A DNA stretch of 64,000 nucleotides from Glutamicibacter arilaitensis Re117. GTDB taxonomy: Bacteria; Actinomycetota; Actinomycetes; Actinomycetales; Micrococcaceae. The position numbers and the translations under genes are program-made. Shown one piece after another: positions 42,481-51,541 of the stretch (positions are counted from its first letter, which is position 1; each line of letters starts with the position of its first letter). The notes under the pieces were generated by a model. It saw only the letters and a list, made by a program, of their open reading frames with translations. It was not told the DNA's origin and made no database searches. The stretch lies in NCBI RefSeq assembly GCF_000197735.1, contig NC_014550.1:3286001-3350000 (forward strand), in the 5' to 3' direction.

Positions 42481-42900
42481 GTGAATCTACAAAACTTACC
42501 TAGGCTTGCCGCAACATTATTAGTTCTGCCGCTGGTCTTCGCTGTTGTTGGTTGCTCAGCCAACGATGAGCTAACTTGTGACGGTGGAAGACCTGTTGAC
42601 GATCCTCAAACAGCAGTGCGCGGCCTCCTTGAAGCTGCTGAAACTACCGATTACGACAAGGCATGTTCAGTAATCAGCCTAAAGTTGACCAACGAAGCCA
42701 TGAACGGACCGTTGACTGCTCTGAAGCACGAAATGGACTCGAAGGAGGTCACTTCGTCAAACTTTAAAATGATCGAGTACGATCGTGGAGGTTCAGCGCA
42801 CTTCTACAACATATACGCCGAACAGCCTGATACTCCCATCGAAATGACCATAGTCGAGATTGGTAAGGGGTACAGAATAGCTTTCGGCGAGGAACCATAA
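42481..42900 (+). CDS. Lipoprotein downstream of secreted amidase
   Basis: 139 residues from a GTG start. The signal segment LAATLLVLPLVFAVVGC ends in a lipobox (VVGC). The mature part is about 115 residues with a fold reminiscent of small DUF4878/NTF2-like lipoproteins (TAVRGLLEAAETTDYDKACS, then a beta-rich end). The position directly behind the amidase and the same low GC suggest one operon. As a surface-anchored protein it could inhibit the amidase at the producing cell; this is only a hypothesis. Confidence 0.8.
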   Translation: MNLQNLPRLAATLLVLPLVFAVVGCSANDELTCDGGRPVDDPQTAVRGLLEAAETTDYDKACSVISLKLTNEAMNGPLTALKHEMDSKEVTSSNFKMIEYDRGGSAHFYNIYAEQPDTPIEMTIVEIGKGYRIAFGEEP

Positions 42901-42991
42901 ACCGCGCCATCCAACGGCCTCTTCAGCGATGAGGACGTAGCTTTGAATGGAATTCGGAGTTACGTCCTCAATTCTGTTTAAGGAGCCAGCA

Positions 42992-43431
42992 ATGCCACGG
43001 ATAGCCCCTTCGAAGCTACTCCAGAACTTTCGTCAGACCTTAAAAATCCGTGGTTTTGACGGCCACTTACTACCCATCTCGACTCAACGTGAATTACTGT
43101 GTCAGCAGATGGAGGCCGACCGGCAAATCCAAGATCTTCTTGCCGCCGGAGTCCGCCGCGATGACCTCTATATCGACCACGGCCAGTCCGGAGCACTCGC
43201 TAAACGACCCGGACTGGATAAAGCGCTCGAAGCACTGCATCCGGACGATACCCTCGTGATCACCACCTTGGACCGGCTCGGGCTCTCAACCCAGAAAATG
43301 CTCGAGCTGGCAGAAGAGCTACGCGAACGCAATATCGGGCTGCGAGTGCTGAACCTCGGCGGCGGAGACGTAGACACCAAAACACCCATGGGCGCCATGG
43401 TTTTTACCGTCAGAGGCCTCGAACATGACAA
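42992..43431 (+). pseudogene. Serine resolvase fragment, chimeric ends
   Basis: The ATG at 42992 has a good AAGGAG upstream. After ~28 unrelated residues the frame enters resolvase sequence: STQRELLCQQMEADRQIQDL, DLYIDHGQSGALAKRPGLDK, DTLVITTLDRLGLSTQKMLE and DTKTPMGAMVFTV. The catalytic Ser region (usually YARVST) is missing, and the C-terminal DNA-binding part is cut at 43431, where an unrelated truncated secreted gene on the other strand joins. Not functional. Confidence 0.75.
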
Positions 43432-43634
43432 TCCCATTGCTGCGCCATGGTTGCTTTAGCCTCAACAGACGTGTTCAGCACGTCAACATTCGTATCGGAA
43501 GAAACTTTCGACAAATTTAAGAGCGCTTTGTGGGAAGAATCAGGAGCTTCTAAGGCCACAGCAGCATTTGCGTTGCCAATCAGCAGGGCGGCTATCGATA
43601 AAGCCGCGAGACCTTTTAGACTTTTCTTTGACAA
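43432..43634 (-). pseudogene. 5' fragment of a secreted protein gene
   Basis: The reverse strand begins MSKKSLKGLAALSIAALLIG with a clear signal peptide (cleavage near AVA-LEA) and runs ~60 residues before reaching the junction with the resolvase fragment at about 43432, after which the residues (CHVRGL) come from resolvase DNA. So only the leader and a short mature stretch remain. It shows that recombination joined two gene blocks here. Confidence 0.65.
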
Positions 43635-43664
43635 GATTTCACCAGAAGCAAAATAGGCAATTTT

Positions 43665-43829
43665 ATGGACAAAATAATGAAACCAGAAGACAAGCGATTT
43701 TTCATAGTTGTGTCGCTCATCGTTGCGGGCTTAGTTTTACTTGCCTTCATCATTGGAGCGTCCGGAATTCTCTCGTACATTTTTGACCCCGAACCAGAAA
43801 CTGACCTTCTGTTCATGCTGGTTCGGTAG
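43665..43829 (+). CDS. 54-residue single-pass membrane peptide
   Basis: ATG at 43665: MDKIMKPEDKRFFIVVSLIV, continuing AGLVLLAFIIGASGILSYIF and an acidic end, stop at 43827. One strong transmembrane helix (residues 13-38), basic inside, acidic outside. It is divergent from the truncated secreted gene. Only AATAGG is seen as a weak ribosome site. Such a small membrane peptide could be an immunity peptide or a holin-like toxin; nothing decides. Confidence 0.5.
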   Translation: MDKIMKPEDKRFFIVVSLIVAGLVLLAFIIGASGILSYIFDPEPETDLLFMLVR

Positions 43830-44175
43830 GAATTGAAGGCCTACTAGCACTCAGTGCTTCTGTGCGACACGCTCAAACAGAAATCGAATTTTCTTCGGTG
43901 CGAGTTCGACCCTTCCCCAATAGATCCGGGGATGTCTGCTAGGGAACTAGTCAAGGCGCTTAAAAAGGTGATGCCCAACCCCGGCAAGGGTCAGGCATCA
44001 TTATTTTTGAACAAAAAATTCAATTTAAGAGTACCTTGAGTCCGGCAAGATTGCGAAGGTACACGCTCCAGCATGTCGAAGCTTAACATGAGCGTCAAGG
44101 CCACCGGCTAGCCCCCGGGTGTAGAGAGAACAAAGGGTTTACCGAGAGAGATCGACGGCGCGTAAAGGCAGACTC
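43830..44175. other. Intergenic region before IS21 copy 2
   Basis: No gene supported. Weak inverted repeats GATGCC/GGCATC (near 43970) and GTACCTT/AAGGTAC (near 44030) are present. It ends at the target site CAGACTC of IS21. Confidence 0.45.
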
Positions 44176-44467
44176 TGTGTGTGATCAACTTTAAGTAGGC
44201 CATTACGGCTGAAGAAATAGACCATTTCAGCGGCCATATTTAGGCCATTAAAGCGGTAAGAAGTAGGCCACCTACGCCACCGGGACTGCCAAAAATCCTC
44301 GCAGCCCCGACCGCGGCCACCCATTGATCACCACGCCCAGACGTTGCCCCCCTTTGCCCCTCTCCTGTCACGAAGAAGACAGCAAAGGACATGGGCCCGT
44401 CTGGCCAGATAAATTCCTTACGGCGCCCCATTTTGCCTATGTTCGGCGCCGGAAGGTCTGGAAGGAA

Positions 44468-45945
44468 ATGACGGAACCCATGTCCGTGCAAGAAACTATC
44501 AGGAAATTAGACTCTGAGGGTATCTCAGGGCGTAAAATCGCCGTTCAGCTGAACCTCAGCCGAGCCACTGTCGCCAAATACCTGCGCATCACCAACTACT
44601 CGCCAGCCCCGCCCAAAGCGGGTAAACGGCCAGCTGGTTCGGTCATCACCGGCTTCGAGGAAACCATCAGCACCTGGCTCGAAGATGACATCGGCCAACC
44701 ACGCAAACAACGCCATACCGCCCAACGCATCTTTGACCGGCTCGTGGACGAAGAAAACTACCAGGGCACGTATTCGCCGGTGCAGCGATTCGTCAAACGC
44801 TATAAGCAAGAACGCCAGAGCGAGAACGACGGGTTCCTGGAGCTGGAGTGGGCCCCGGGCACCATCCAGGTGGACTTCGGCGAAGCTGAGGTCTTCTTGG
44901 CCGGCGAGCGAAAAGTCGTGCACCTTTTCGTGGTCACTTTCCCGTACTCGAATATGCGCTTCGCGCAGGCGTATGGGGGGGTGAAACCTCGGAATGTGTT
45001 TGCCACGGGTTGCGGACCGTCTTTGAACACATTGGGTCCGTGCCGCATCGGATGATCTTCGATAACGCCACCGGTGTGGGGCGCAGGGTCAAGACCAAGG
45101 TGTTGGAAACGAAATTGTTTGCTGCGTTCAAAGCGCATTACCGGTCCGAAGCGAAGTATTGCAATCCATATTCGGGCAATGAGAAGGGCAACGTTGAGAA
45201 CGCGGTGGGGTTCCTGCGCCGGAATCTGATGGTCCCGTTGCCTCATGCGGCGACGTTGGAAGGGCTGAACAAGGTGCTGCTGGAACGGTGTGATCGGTTC
45301 GGAGGCAAACCGCATTGGCGGCGTAGGACTCTGATCAAGGACCTCTTCGAGCAGGATGTTCAGGCTGGCTTGGCGTTGCCGGGGGCGGGGTTTGACCCGG
45401 TGCGCTACGAGTCGCGTAAAGCCGATAAATACGGCCACCTGCAGGTGGGCTCCAATACCTACGCGGCCGGGCCGGTGTTCGCTAGGAGGTCGTTGACGGT
45501 CGGGATCCGTCACGATGTCATTGAGATCCTCGATGAGCAGGCGGCCGTGCTGCGACGGTTTCCACGAGTCTTCGGGGTTCATCCGGAAACAATCATGGAG
45601 CCCTCCGGGGTGCTCGCGTTGCTGGCGCACCGTCCGGGGGCGTGGGCGAATTCCCCGGTGCGGGCGGTGGTTTCTGATCCCGTGCGTGACTGGCTGGATA
45701 GCGCCGTGGCCGAGGACCGGCGTCGGTTGCTGACAGCGTTGGACAAGGCCAGTGAAGCTGCAGGGTTTGAAACCGCGGTGCAGGCCGCAGGGCAGATCAT
45801 TGAGCAAGGCGATGATCCTGGCCATGAAACGCTGGGCATGCTGGCCAGGAGGTTGGCCGAAGGCACCGAGCCGGAAACCGGGGATGTTGATCTGTCGGTC
45901 TATGACAGGCTTTTTGCTGCGCAAGAAGAGTCGGTGCTGGCATGA
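44468..45945 (+). pseudogene. istA: IS21 transposase IstA, frameshifted copy
   Basis: The first part (MTEPMSVQETIRKLDSEGIS to FAQAYGG) matches copy 1. At a run of seven G near 44982 the frame slips: the sequence that should read GGETSECVCHG becomes GVKPRNVFATG and soon ends. The correct sequence continues in another frame (CVCHG, then LRTVFEHIGSVPHRMIFDNA) to 45945. One inserted base in the G-run explains it. It could be a sequencing slip, but as given the transposase is broken between its first two catalytic Asp residues. Confidence 0.88.
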
Positions 45946-46673
45946 GTCTGGTGAGCGTTGAAGAGTTGGTGCAGGCTGGCCGGGCGGCCTCGATGACCGC
46001 TGCGGTGATCTCTGAGTGGGCGCATAAGGGCACGCCGAAACAGCGGGAATTCCTTTATGAGCTGCTCCGCGCCGAGCATGAGTCCAGGACGGCGTCGCGT
46101 CATCAGCGGTTGTTGAAGGCCGCGAAGTTGCCGGCGTTGAAATCGTTGGTGGGCTATGACTGGACCTCGGTGACGTTCCCACCGGACTATGGGCGTGAAG
46201 CGTTGAGTGATTTGGATTTCTTGGAGCATGCCCAGGATTTGGTGCTGTTCGGCGACGTGGGCACCGGCAAAACGCATTTGGCGTCCGCGTTGGCGGCCGC
46301 TGCATGCCTGCGGGGCATTCCGGCGAGGTTCTTCACCACCGCGTCGCTGGTGATGACGTTGCGCCGGGCGAAAGATGAAGGCCGGTTGGATAAGGAGCTT
46401 GGCTCCATCGCGAAGAACCAGCTCCTTGTCATTGACGAATTTGGGTACCTTCCGATCGATAGCGAAGGTGCCAGGTTGTTGTTCCAGGTCATTGCTGATG
46501 GGTATGAGAAGCGGAGTCTGGTGCTGACGACGAATTTGGAGTTCAAGCGTTGGGGCACCGTGTTCGGTGATGACAATATGGCTGCTGCGGTCATTGACCG
46601 GATTGTTCACCATGGCAGGCTGTTGCAGTTCCGTGGGCAGTCGTACCGGGTGAAACACGCGTTGATGAAATGA
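45942..46673 (+). CDS. istB: IS21 helper ATPase IstB, copy 2
   Basis: 243 residues, with Walker A GDVGTGKTHLASALAAAA and Walker B LLVIDEFGYLP, about 97 percent identical to copy 1. It overlaps istA (ATGA) upstream and the third ORF downstream. Intact, though its IstA partner in this copy is frameshifted. Confidence 0.95.
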   Translation: MSLVSVEELVQAGRAASMTAAVISEWAHKGTPKQREFLYELLRAEHESRTASRHQRLLKAAKLPALKSLVGYDWTSVTFPPDYGREALSDLDFLEHAQDLVLFGDVGTGKTHLASALAAAACLRGIPARFFTTASLVMTLRRAKDEGRLDKELGSIAKNQLLVIDEFGYLPIDSEGARLLFQVIADGYEKRSLVLTTNLEFKRWGTVFGDDNMAAAVIDRIVHHGRLLQFRGQSYRVKHALMK

Positions 46674-47002
46674 GAGGCAAACACGATGAACAGCGCCAGG
46701 AACATGCCGAAGAACACGTTGAGGAAGGGAACCTGATGGGCGAGCAGGCCACGGGACAGTGGCACCCTGAAGGGCGCACTTTGGAGGAAGATCTGGAATT
46801 GCTGGCCAGCGGGGAAGGGACGGGCTGGTGGGACGAGTCCGGTCGGCCGGCTCCATGGCCGCAGGATTTTCTTGACCCTGCTGCGGGGTGGTCCCAAGAC
46901 GGGATGCTGGCTGTTGACTGGGTGCAGGGAGCCAAGGTTCCTGAGAGGAAGTCCATGCGGCAGTTGATAGAGGAGTGGGACGGCGCCCAGCCACCTTTCT
47001 AA
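46670..47002 (+). CDS. Third ORF of IS21 copy 2
   Basis: 110 residues, overlapping istB by four bases. The C-terminal 70 residues nearly repeat copy 1 (GTGWWDESGRPAPWPQDFLD), while the first 30 (MRGKHDEQRQEHAEEHVEEG) differ. Conserved spacing and sequence in two independent copies support a real gene tied to this IS. Unknown function; no motif. Confidence 0.75.
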   Translation: MRGKHDEQRQEHAEEHVEEGNLMGEQATGQWHPEGRTLEEDLELLASGEGTGWWDESGRPAPWPQDFLDPAAGWSQDGMLAVDWVQGAKVPERKSMRQLIEEWDGAQPPF

Positions 47003-47257
47003 GTGCTGCGATGCTGCTGGGGCAGGCCGTGAATCCTTGTGTTTACGGGGTTTTTGGCCTGTTTCCGTGGCGTTAGCGCTGACATGGCCTATTTCTGCGC
47101 CGAGATGGCTTACTTTTTACCGCTTTAATGGCTCACTTAAACTTGACGAAACACACAGACTCGGAGCGCTAGAAAATCCATCGGGGTAAGAGCAGTTCGG
47201 CTCCCCCTCGTTGATCCTCACATCCCAGTCCTGATAGCCGAGTAATTCCCGGCTATG

Positions 47258-47338
47258 GAGCCTGTCAGGTGGATTGTGTAAGACCCCTAGCCAATTTATA
47301 GAAAGAGACTAGGAAAAACACGACATGACCACCCAAAG
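47258..47338 (+). mobile_element. IS256 left-end remnant
   Basis: GAGCCTGTCAGGTGG, GTGTAAGACCCCTAG and AAAGAGACTAGG match the first 80 bases of the IS256 element at 4279, including the start codon of its transposase. The rest is gone, replaced by an IS3 end. Confidence 0.88.
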
Positions 47339-47347
47339 GACACCGCC

Positions 47348-47416
47348 GGATGAGTGGGTTAGAGAGAATCAGTTAGCTATCGCATAGCTGCTGGACTGCT
47401 TAAAGGGACCCAACCA
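47348..47416 (-). mobile_element. IS3 end remnant
   Basis: The 69 bases, including TTAAAGGGACCCAACCA, match the orfB end of the IS3 element at 61427-62684. The inverted-repeat tip ends at 47416, where the truncated secreted gene begins. Confidence 0.88.
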
Positions 47417-47951
47417 CGGGTGCCGTGTTACCAAGCCTTCGTCGAGTGCAGGTGACATAAATATTTCTCGCCCCCAAATTGTAAAATCTGGGACAAAGAT
47501 TTATGCGTATGCTCGATACAATTGGAAGAATGCACCCTTTTCCGAGTGTCCACGCGGCAAATCTCAGATCGGTGGACCCGACGGGCTAGCAATTACGTTC
47601 AACCGCGCCGTCACCAACAAGGGTGTTTCCTTTGTGGGGTGCAACAGCTATAACAAGTGTGAGAAAACTGGATGGCTGGAAACCAACAATCAATATGGTG
47701 CGGGTTGGGCGTTCCAGGATTGGGGCTATGCCGCGCTTTACGGACACAGTCCTACATATAAAGGAACTTTGACCTATACGCTAACCACGAGTTCAACTAA
47801 ATGCCTTCAAGCTTTTGCGAAATATGGGCATTCTTGGAACTCTACAAAGCTGACCGGTTTTAGTATAGGTAAGTCTTCAATCGGAATCTCATGGAATACG
47901 AGCTCAAATCTATGGCAGAAATCAAGCCAAGCCGGGTCTTACCGATGCTAG
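47417..47951 (+). pseudogene. Secreted protein, 5' end lost to IS3
   Basis: Open from the IS3 tip: CRVTKPSSSAGDINISRPQI, VKSGTKIYAYARYNWKNAPF, then GVSFVGCNSYNKCEKTGWLE and the end SSQAGSYRC. There is no signal peptide or start because the IS took them. Aromatic- and Cys-rich composition fits an exported protein like others in this window. Its stop overlaps the start of a lipoprotein gene, so the pair was coupled. Low GC. Confidence 0.7.
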
Positions 47952-48307
47952 GACGCACCTGGGCAAAGGGATTAGCCCTTGCATCATTTGCTCTGATCGC
48001 AGCTGGTTGCTCAACTTCAGATACATCCCAGTCACTATCTGTGGATGCCGTCATGGATGTTTGTGCAAAAAATGATTGTTTTACCGTAAAAGTTCCTGCG
48101 AACCTTTCAGTAACGGTCAACGGCCATGAAGTGAGCATTCCATCTTCCAACGGGTCTGGGACAGTGGCTTTGGAATCTGTCGGTGCTGTCCAAGTGACGG
48201 CACGCTGGAATTCGTTTGAGAAGACAGCCGATCTGATGATAAGTGATGGATCAGCGGAGTCAGTCACCATCAAGTTTGATGAAATAGCGAGAGTAACCGA
48301 ACTATAG
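47945..48307 (+). CDS. Lipoprotein coupled to the truncated secreted gene
   Basis: The ATG at 47945 overlaps the upstream stop (ATGCTAG) and gives the ideal lipoprotein leader MLGRTWAKGLALASFALIAA followed by GC (lipobox IAAGC). Other in-frame starts at 47912 and 47891 are possible. The mature domain (~98 residues) is a beta-rich small fold (CFTVKVPANLSVTVNGHEVS, then DLMISDGSAESVTIKFDE). Same order as amidase/lipoprotein at 41302-42900. Possibly an immunity-type lipoprotein, now an orphan. Confidence 0.75.
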   Translation: MLGRTWAKGLALASFALIAAGCSTSDTSQSLSVDAVMDVCAKNDCFTVKVPANLSVTVNGHEVSIPSSNGSGTVALESVGAVQVTARWNSFEKTADLMISDGSAESVTIKFDEIARVTEL

Positions 48308-48493
48308 AGAAAAGTCTGAGGTCAAACCCCTGATTATTCTGATCGTCTGCATCACACGGCTGAGGTTTCTGTCGCGGTGCTGGTGATGGTTGATATCGTC
48401 GGAGCCGTCCAGGATTGCTGAATCCCCATGAGGGAGAGACCTCATCTGCAACGACAGTGGCTATGATTGTTCATGTCTCAACAGACTCTTTCG

Positions 48494-48532
48494 CATGGAA
48501 GCATCCCGCGGTCTTTGCAGGATGCTTCCATG
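48494..48532. terminator. Hairpin terminator
   Basis: CATGGAAGCATCC / GGATGCTTCCATG, 13-bp perfect stem, followed by TTTAA, downstream of the lipoprotein gene. Confidence 0.7.
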
Positions 48533-48593
48533 TTTAATGCCGAATCCAGAAAATCGCACGTGCCATCCATGAGTCGGTAGAAAGAATTGTCCA

Positions 48594-48845
48594 GTGAGTC
48601 CGCGGGATTTCACCTGCACCACGGCCTTTGACCTCCCCACCGCCAACTCCGAGATTGCCGAAGATCTAGTGCAGCTCGACGACTCTCCCGTCATCGACTA
48701 CACCCACTTCTCCCTCGCGTTGAGCCGATCACGCAAGTTCGCCCGATGGGTGAGCTGGAACATTGACGGATTACGCATGCAGTTGCTCTCCCGTGCCGGT
48801 ATCAACTTCACCAAAGAGCAGCTACGGACCCGAGTGGAAACTTAA
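48594..48845 (+). pseudogene. DNA/RNA non-specific endonuclease, N-terminal fragment
   Basis: 83 residues: DSPVIDYTHFSLALSRSRKF followed by ARWVSWNIDG is the conserved start of the Endonuclease_NS (NUC1/EndoG-like) domain. It stops soon after GINFTKEQ, before the catalytic His-Asn metal site of the family (DRGH). It is therefore inactive. The start has no strong ribosome site. Confidence 0.75.
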
Positions 48846-49116
48846 GAAATTTAGCTAAAATACCAATGACGGGTGTCGGCCCCCCCAGAGTCATCCATAC
48901 CTTTCCGAAGTCCCCCAATCTGCGTCGTGCCGTCCGTATGAGGAACGCTCTGCGGGACGATAAATTGATGTATGTGCCCGATGGGTATTCGCCTTGTGAG
49001 TAAGGCGAGATTCCTCCAAAGAAAAGCTCCCCACCTGATATCTAGAAATCTGTTGAAGCCGACGGGGAGGCTTTCGGGCGTTACGACGTTAGCCGAGTGG
49101 CTGTTAGCATCGGGTC

Positions 49117-50238
49117 ATGACAGACCTGATGTCCGCCCTGCCTCGAACCACCATTGGCACGACAACGTTTTATATCGACGAGGCACGCCCCGTGGCCCTG
49201 GTCCGCCGAGAAGCCATGCCGGATCTCTTCCTCACGTGGCCGGATCTTGACACGGGAATTCTGGCCCCAGATGTTTCCGTTTGTGCGACGACCGACGCCC
49301 TCTGGGTGCTGTACCAAAGCGGCCCCGATGGGCAGGAAATCGACTACCCGGCTTTACACAGCCCCACCGTCGTGGTCGCTGTAAGGATTGGTGTGGACGG
49401 TTCACTGGGTTTTGTTCGCACTGAGGAAACCACCGTCGTGGGAGCAACAAGCGCCGGACTATGGACGAGTACATCCATAGTCGAACAAACGGACGACAAC
49501 TATCGGGGCGGCGAGCTGCCGGCGGACTGGGCTGCTCCATCGACATTGCAAATCCTGTTGCCAGGTCAGGTCCAACGAACGCTGGAAGTCGACCGGTACG
49601 TCAACGCCGTCCGCGAGGACGAGCACGGTCATGTGCTATTCGTGAACCCGTCGCCGCCGGTAGCCCACCATGACTCCGACACGATCAGCTATGAGTACCG
49701 ATGTACGGCGATGGTAATAGGTACGGTCGACGAAATACCCGAGCATGTGAAATTTAGGGAATTTGTTCCCCAAGGATGGGGAACCCTCGTTGCGTCGGAA
49801 CAGCTCGGCCTTGACTACGATTCTTATGGACCGAGACACGATTCTGCACGAGTCGACCTTTCCGAGATCGCCGGGACGCACTGGAAACGCGTGAGCTTGA
49901 CTGATGCCCAGAAGACCCAAGCTGTGAAGGCGCTAACGGATCAGTTTGCCGACGCTGACGCCTATTGGCGCGCAGCAGATGGAACTACCGCCCCGCTCGC
50001 TGATGGCGTCCAAGAAACACACGTGGAAACCATCGGAGAATGGCCTGAATCCGAAGTTCATGTGACCTGTCGCCACCCGTATTTTCCCGCGGGCTGGATC
50101 CGCCGCAGGATCAGGGTCTTTGACGATGCTGGACGCATCAAGTTCGACCGATACGCGAGTCTTGAATTCATGGAAGACCTCGACACACATGCACTCCCCG
50201 ACATTCGTGAAGCGAAGGATGGGATCCTGGAGGTCTAG
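49117..50238 (+). CDS. Hypothetical 373-residue soluble protein
   Basis: No signal peptide and no membrane helix. The sequence is beta-rich with regular repeats of about 40-60 residues (ALVRREAMPDLFLTWPDLDT, SPTVVVAVRIGVDGSLGFVR), suggesting a beta-propeller or sandwich. The C-terminal part has ESEVHVTCRHPYFPAGWIRR and LEFMEDLDTHALPDIREAKD. I do not recognise a family. It begins ~270 bases after a truncated nuclease and is followed by a frameshifted gene on the same strand. Confidence 0.75.
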   Translation: MTDLMSALPRTTIGTTTFYIDEARPVALVRREAMPDLFLTWPDLDTGILAPDVSVCATTDALWVLYQSGPDGQEIDYPALHSPTVVVAVRIGVDGSLGFVRTEETTVVGATSAGLWTSTSIVEQTDDNYRGGELPADWAAPSTLQILLPGQVQRTLEVDRYVNAVREDEHGHVLFVNPSPPVAHHDSDTISYEYRCTAMVIGTVDEIPEHVKFREFVPQGWGTLVASEQLGLDYDSYGPRHDSARVDLSEIAGTHWKRVSLTDAQKTQAVKALTDQFADADAYWRAADGTTAPLADGVQETHVETIGEWPESEVHVTCRHPYFPAGWIRRRIRVFDDAGRIKFDRYASLEFMEDLDTHALPDIREAKDGILEV

Positions 50239-50244
50239 ATCTGC

Positions 50245-50830
50245 TTGGCAGACCCAGGCCCGCAAGCCGAACGTCTACTGGGACGGTGGATGGTGCGAAC
50301 GGATCCGGACCGCCAATACAGCAATCTTGCTCTCCTGACCGATGTGACGACGCCAATTGTGTCGGCCCTTGGCGACAACGACGAAACTGATCCATTAACG
50401 GATCTGCGTAGGGAACCGCCACCATTGACCGGTCTCGATAGGATGGTGATCCCGCACGTCAAAGACAAGGAGCTCATCGGTAATGCCTACAAGAACCTCA
50501 AGACGGCGACCTACAGCATGGTCGATCATCATATTCGCCCTCGCCCTGTTCATGTTTGGACTCAGCGTCATGGCGGTAGCGTTCTGGACGCCCATCGATG
50601 AATTCTTCGTCAATCGAGCGGACGAGGCAGGAAACATGAGCCTGTTGCTTCCGAACCAGAACGAACTGTGGCTCGTCCTCCACGCGCAGGCCTTCGCTGC
50701 TTTCCTTATATCCGTGTTCGCGTTCGTCACAATGTGGAAATCGCGGCCGGAGCGCGCCAACCTCCAGGGCGGCCGCCGGACATCCAATCAACTGTGCCTA
50801 CCTACTCAGGAGCATGAGCCCGCCCCGTAG
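50245..50830 (+). pseudogene. Membrane protein gene with probable frameshift
   Basis: The first frame reads LALLTDVTTPIVSALGDNDE and MVIPHVKDKELIGNAYKNLK to ATYS. Moving by one base near 50518 gives WSIIIFALALFMFGLSVMAV and a second helix HAQAFAAFLISVFAFVTMW. Joined, these make one protein with a cytoplasmic N-terminus and two transmembrane helices. Read alone, the second frame starts with a spurious Arg-rich leader at 50483. One extra base would explain the break. Family unknown. Confidence 0.5.
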
Positions 50831-50841
50831 AGGAACCCCTC

Positions 50842-51189
50842 ATGCGTGATGATGGAACAGGTCTACCGCAACTGGGCTCGGCTTCCATCCGCAAGGGTGC
50901 CATTGAATGGTACGGGGCAGGAAATGCAATATTTACCACTGATCTGAAAACAGGCGAAACGACCCATAAGTTCAATGTGGAGGGGCACACCAGTCAAGCA
51001 TCCTCATCCCAAGCAGTCTTCACTCCCTCTGAGGTTGTCCAGTTGGTGGACAACAACGACGGTTCCGACTACAGCATCATTGCCTATGACCGTGACACCG
51101 GACGCGAAGTTTCTCGAACAGTCCTTCCGGGCCTAGTTGACGAGTTCAGCAATGACCTCATCCTCCGAGGATTCGCGGTGCGCCCGTAA
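50842..51189 (+). CDS. Hypothetical protein, possible fragment
   Basis: 115 residues, soluble and beta-rich (GAIEWYGAGNAIFTTDLKTG, then YSIIAYDRDTGREVSRTVLP). The repeated Y/F-x-x-D-x-x-TG turns look like blades of a PQQ-type beta-propeller, so this may be the C-terminal piece of a longer protein. It starts 12 bases after the preceding frame. No motif decides. Confidence 0.5.
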   Translation: MRDDGTGLPQLGSASIRKGAIEWYGAGNAIFTTDLKTGETTHKFNVEGHTSQASSSQAVFTPSEVVQLVDNNDGSDYSIIAYDRDTGREVSRTVLPGLVDEFSNDLILRGFAVRP

Positions 51190-51541
51190 CTTTGTTCCAG
51201 GCAGCCAAGTTGAATCCGGGTCGCCGCAGAAAACGGAAAAATCGTACGCTAAGGGCGAGTGGAGCCAGATAGCAATTGGACTTCAGCTTGCCGACGGAAT
51301 CAAGTCAAAGGCTGTCCCGTAGCAGGACCAGGTAGAGCCCTCTGTTTGGCTGCGCAATCAGTGGCGTCGTCCCGCAAGGGGTCTGACCGCATAATTGAAT
51401 TGCAGTGTTCCGATAGCCGGTCCTCCACCGGACACGCCAACCGCTGACCTGCTGCTTTGCTAATGGTGACCTATGAAGTGTCCGTATAGGGTGTACGGTG
51501 AACTGTCCGGTGAAGGATCCCTATGTGACACACTGATCTAC

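Larger units (their letters stand above)
44176..47155 (+). mobile_element. IS21-family element, copy 2
   Basis: 2980 bp from TGTGTGTGATCAAC to GACGAAACACA, flanked by the 7-bp direct repeat CAGACTC (44169-44175 and 47156-47162). Both ends show the repeated GGCCATTAAAGCGG-like blocks. The gene order is the same as copy 1. Its istA is frameshifted, so it depends on another copy for movement. Confidence 0.95.

Noticed and set aside
44800..46305. A 501-residue reverse open frame across istA and istB of IS21 copy 2
   Set aside because: It is antisense to two recognised transposition genes, and the equivalent frame is broken in copy 1.
50483..50830. A separate 115-residue membrane protein starting at 50483
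   Set aside because: Its first 15 residues are a shifted reading of the upstream frame; a single frameshifted gene explains both better.
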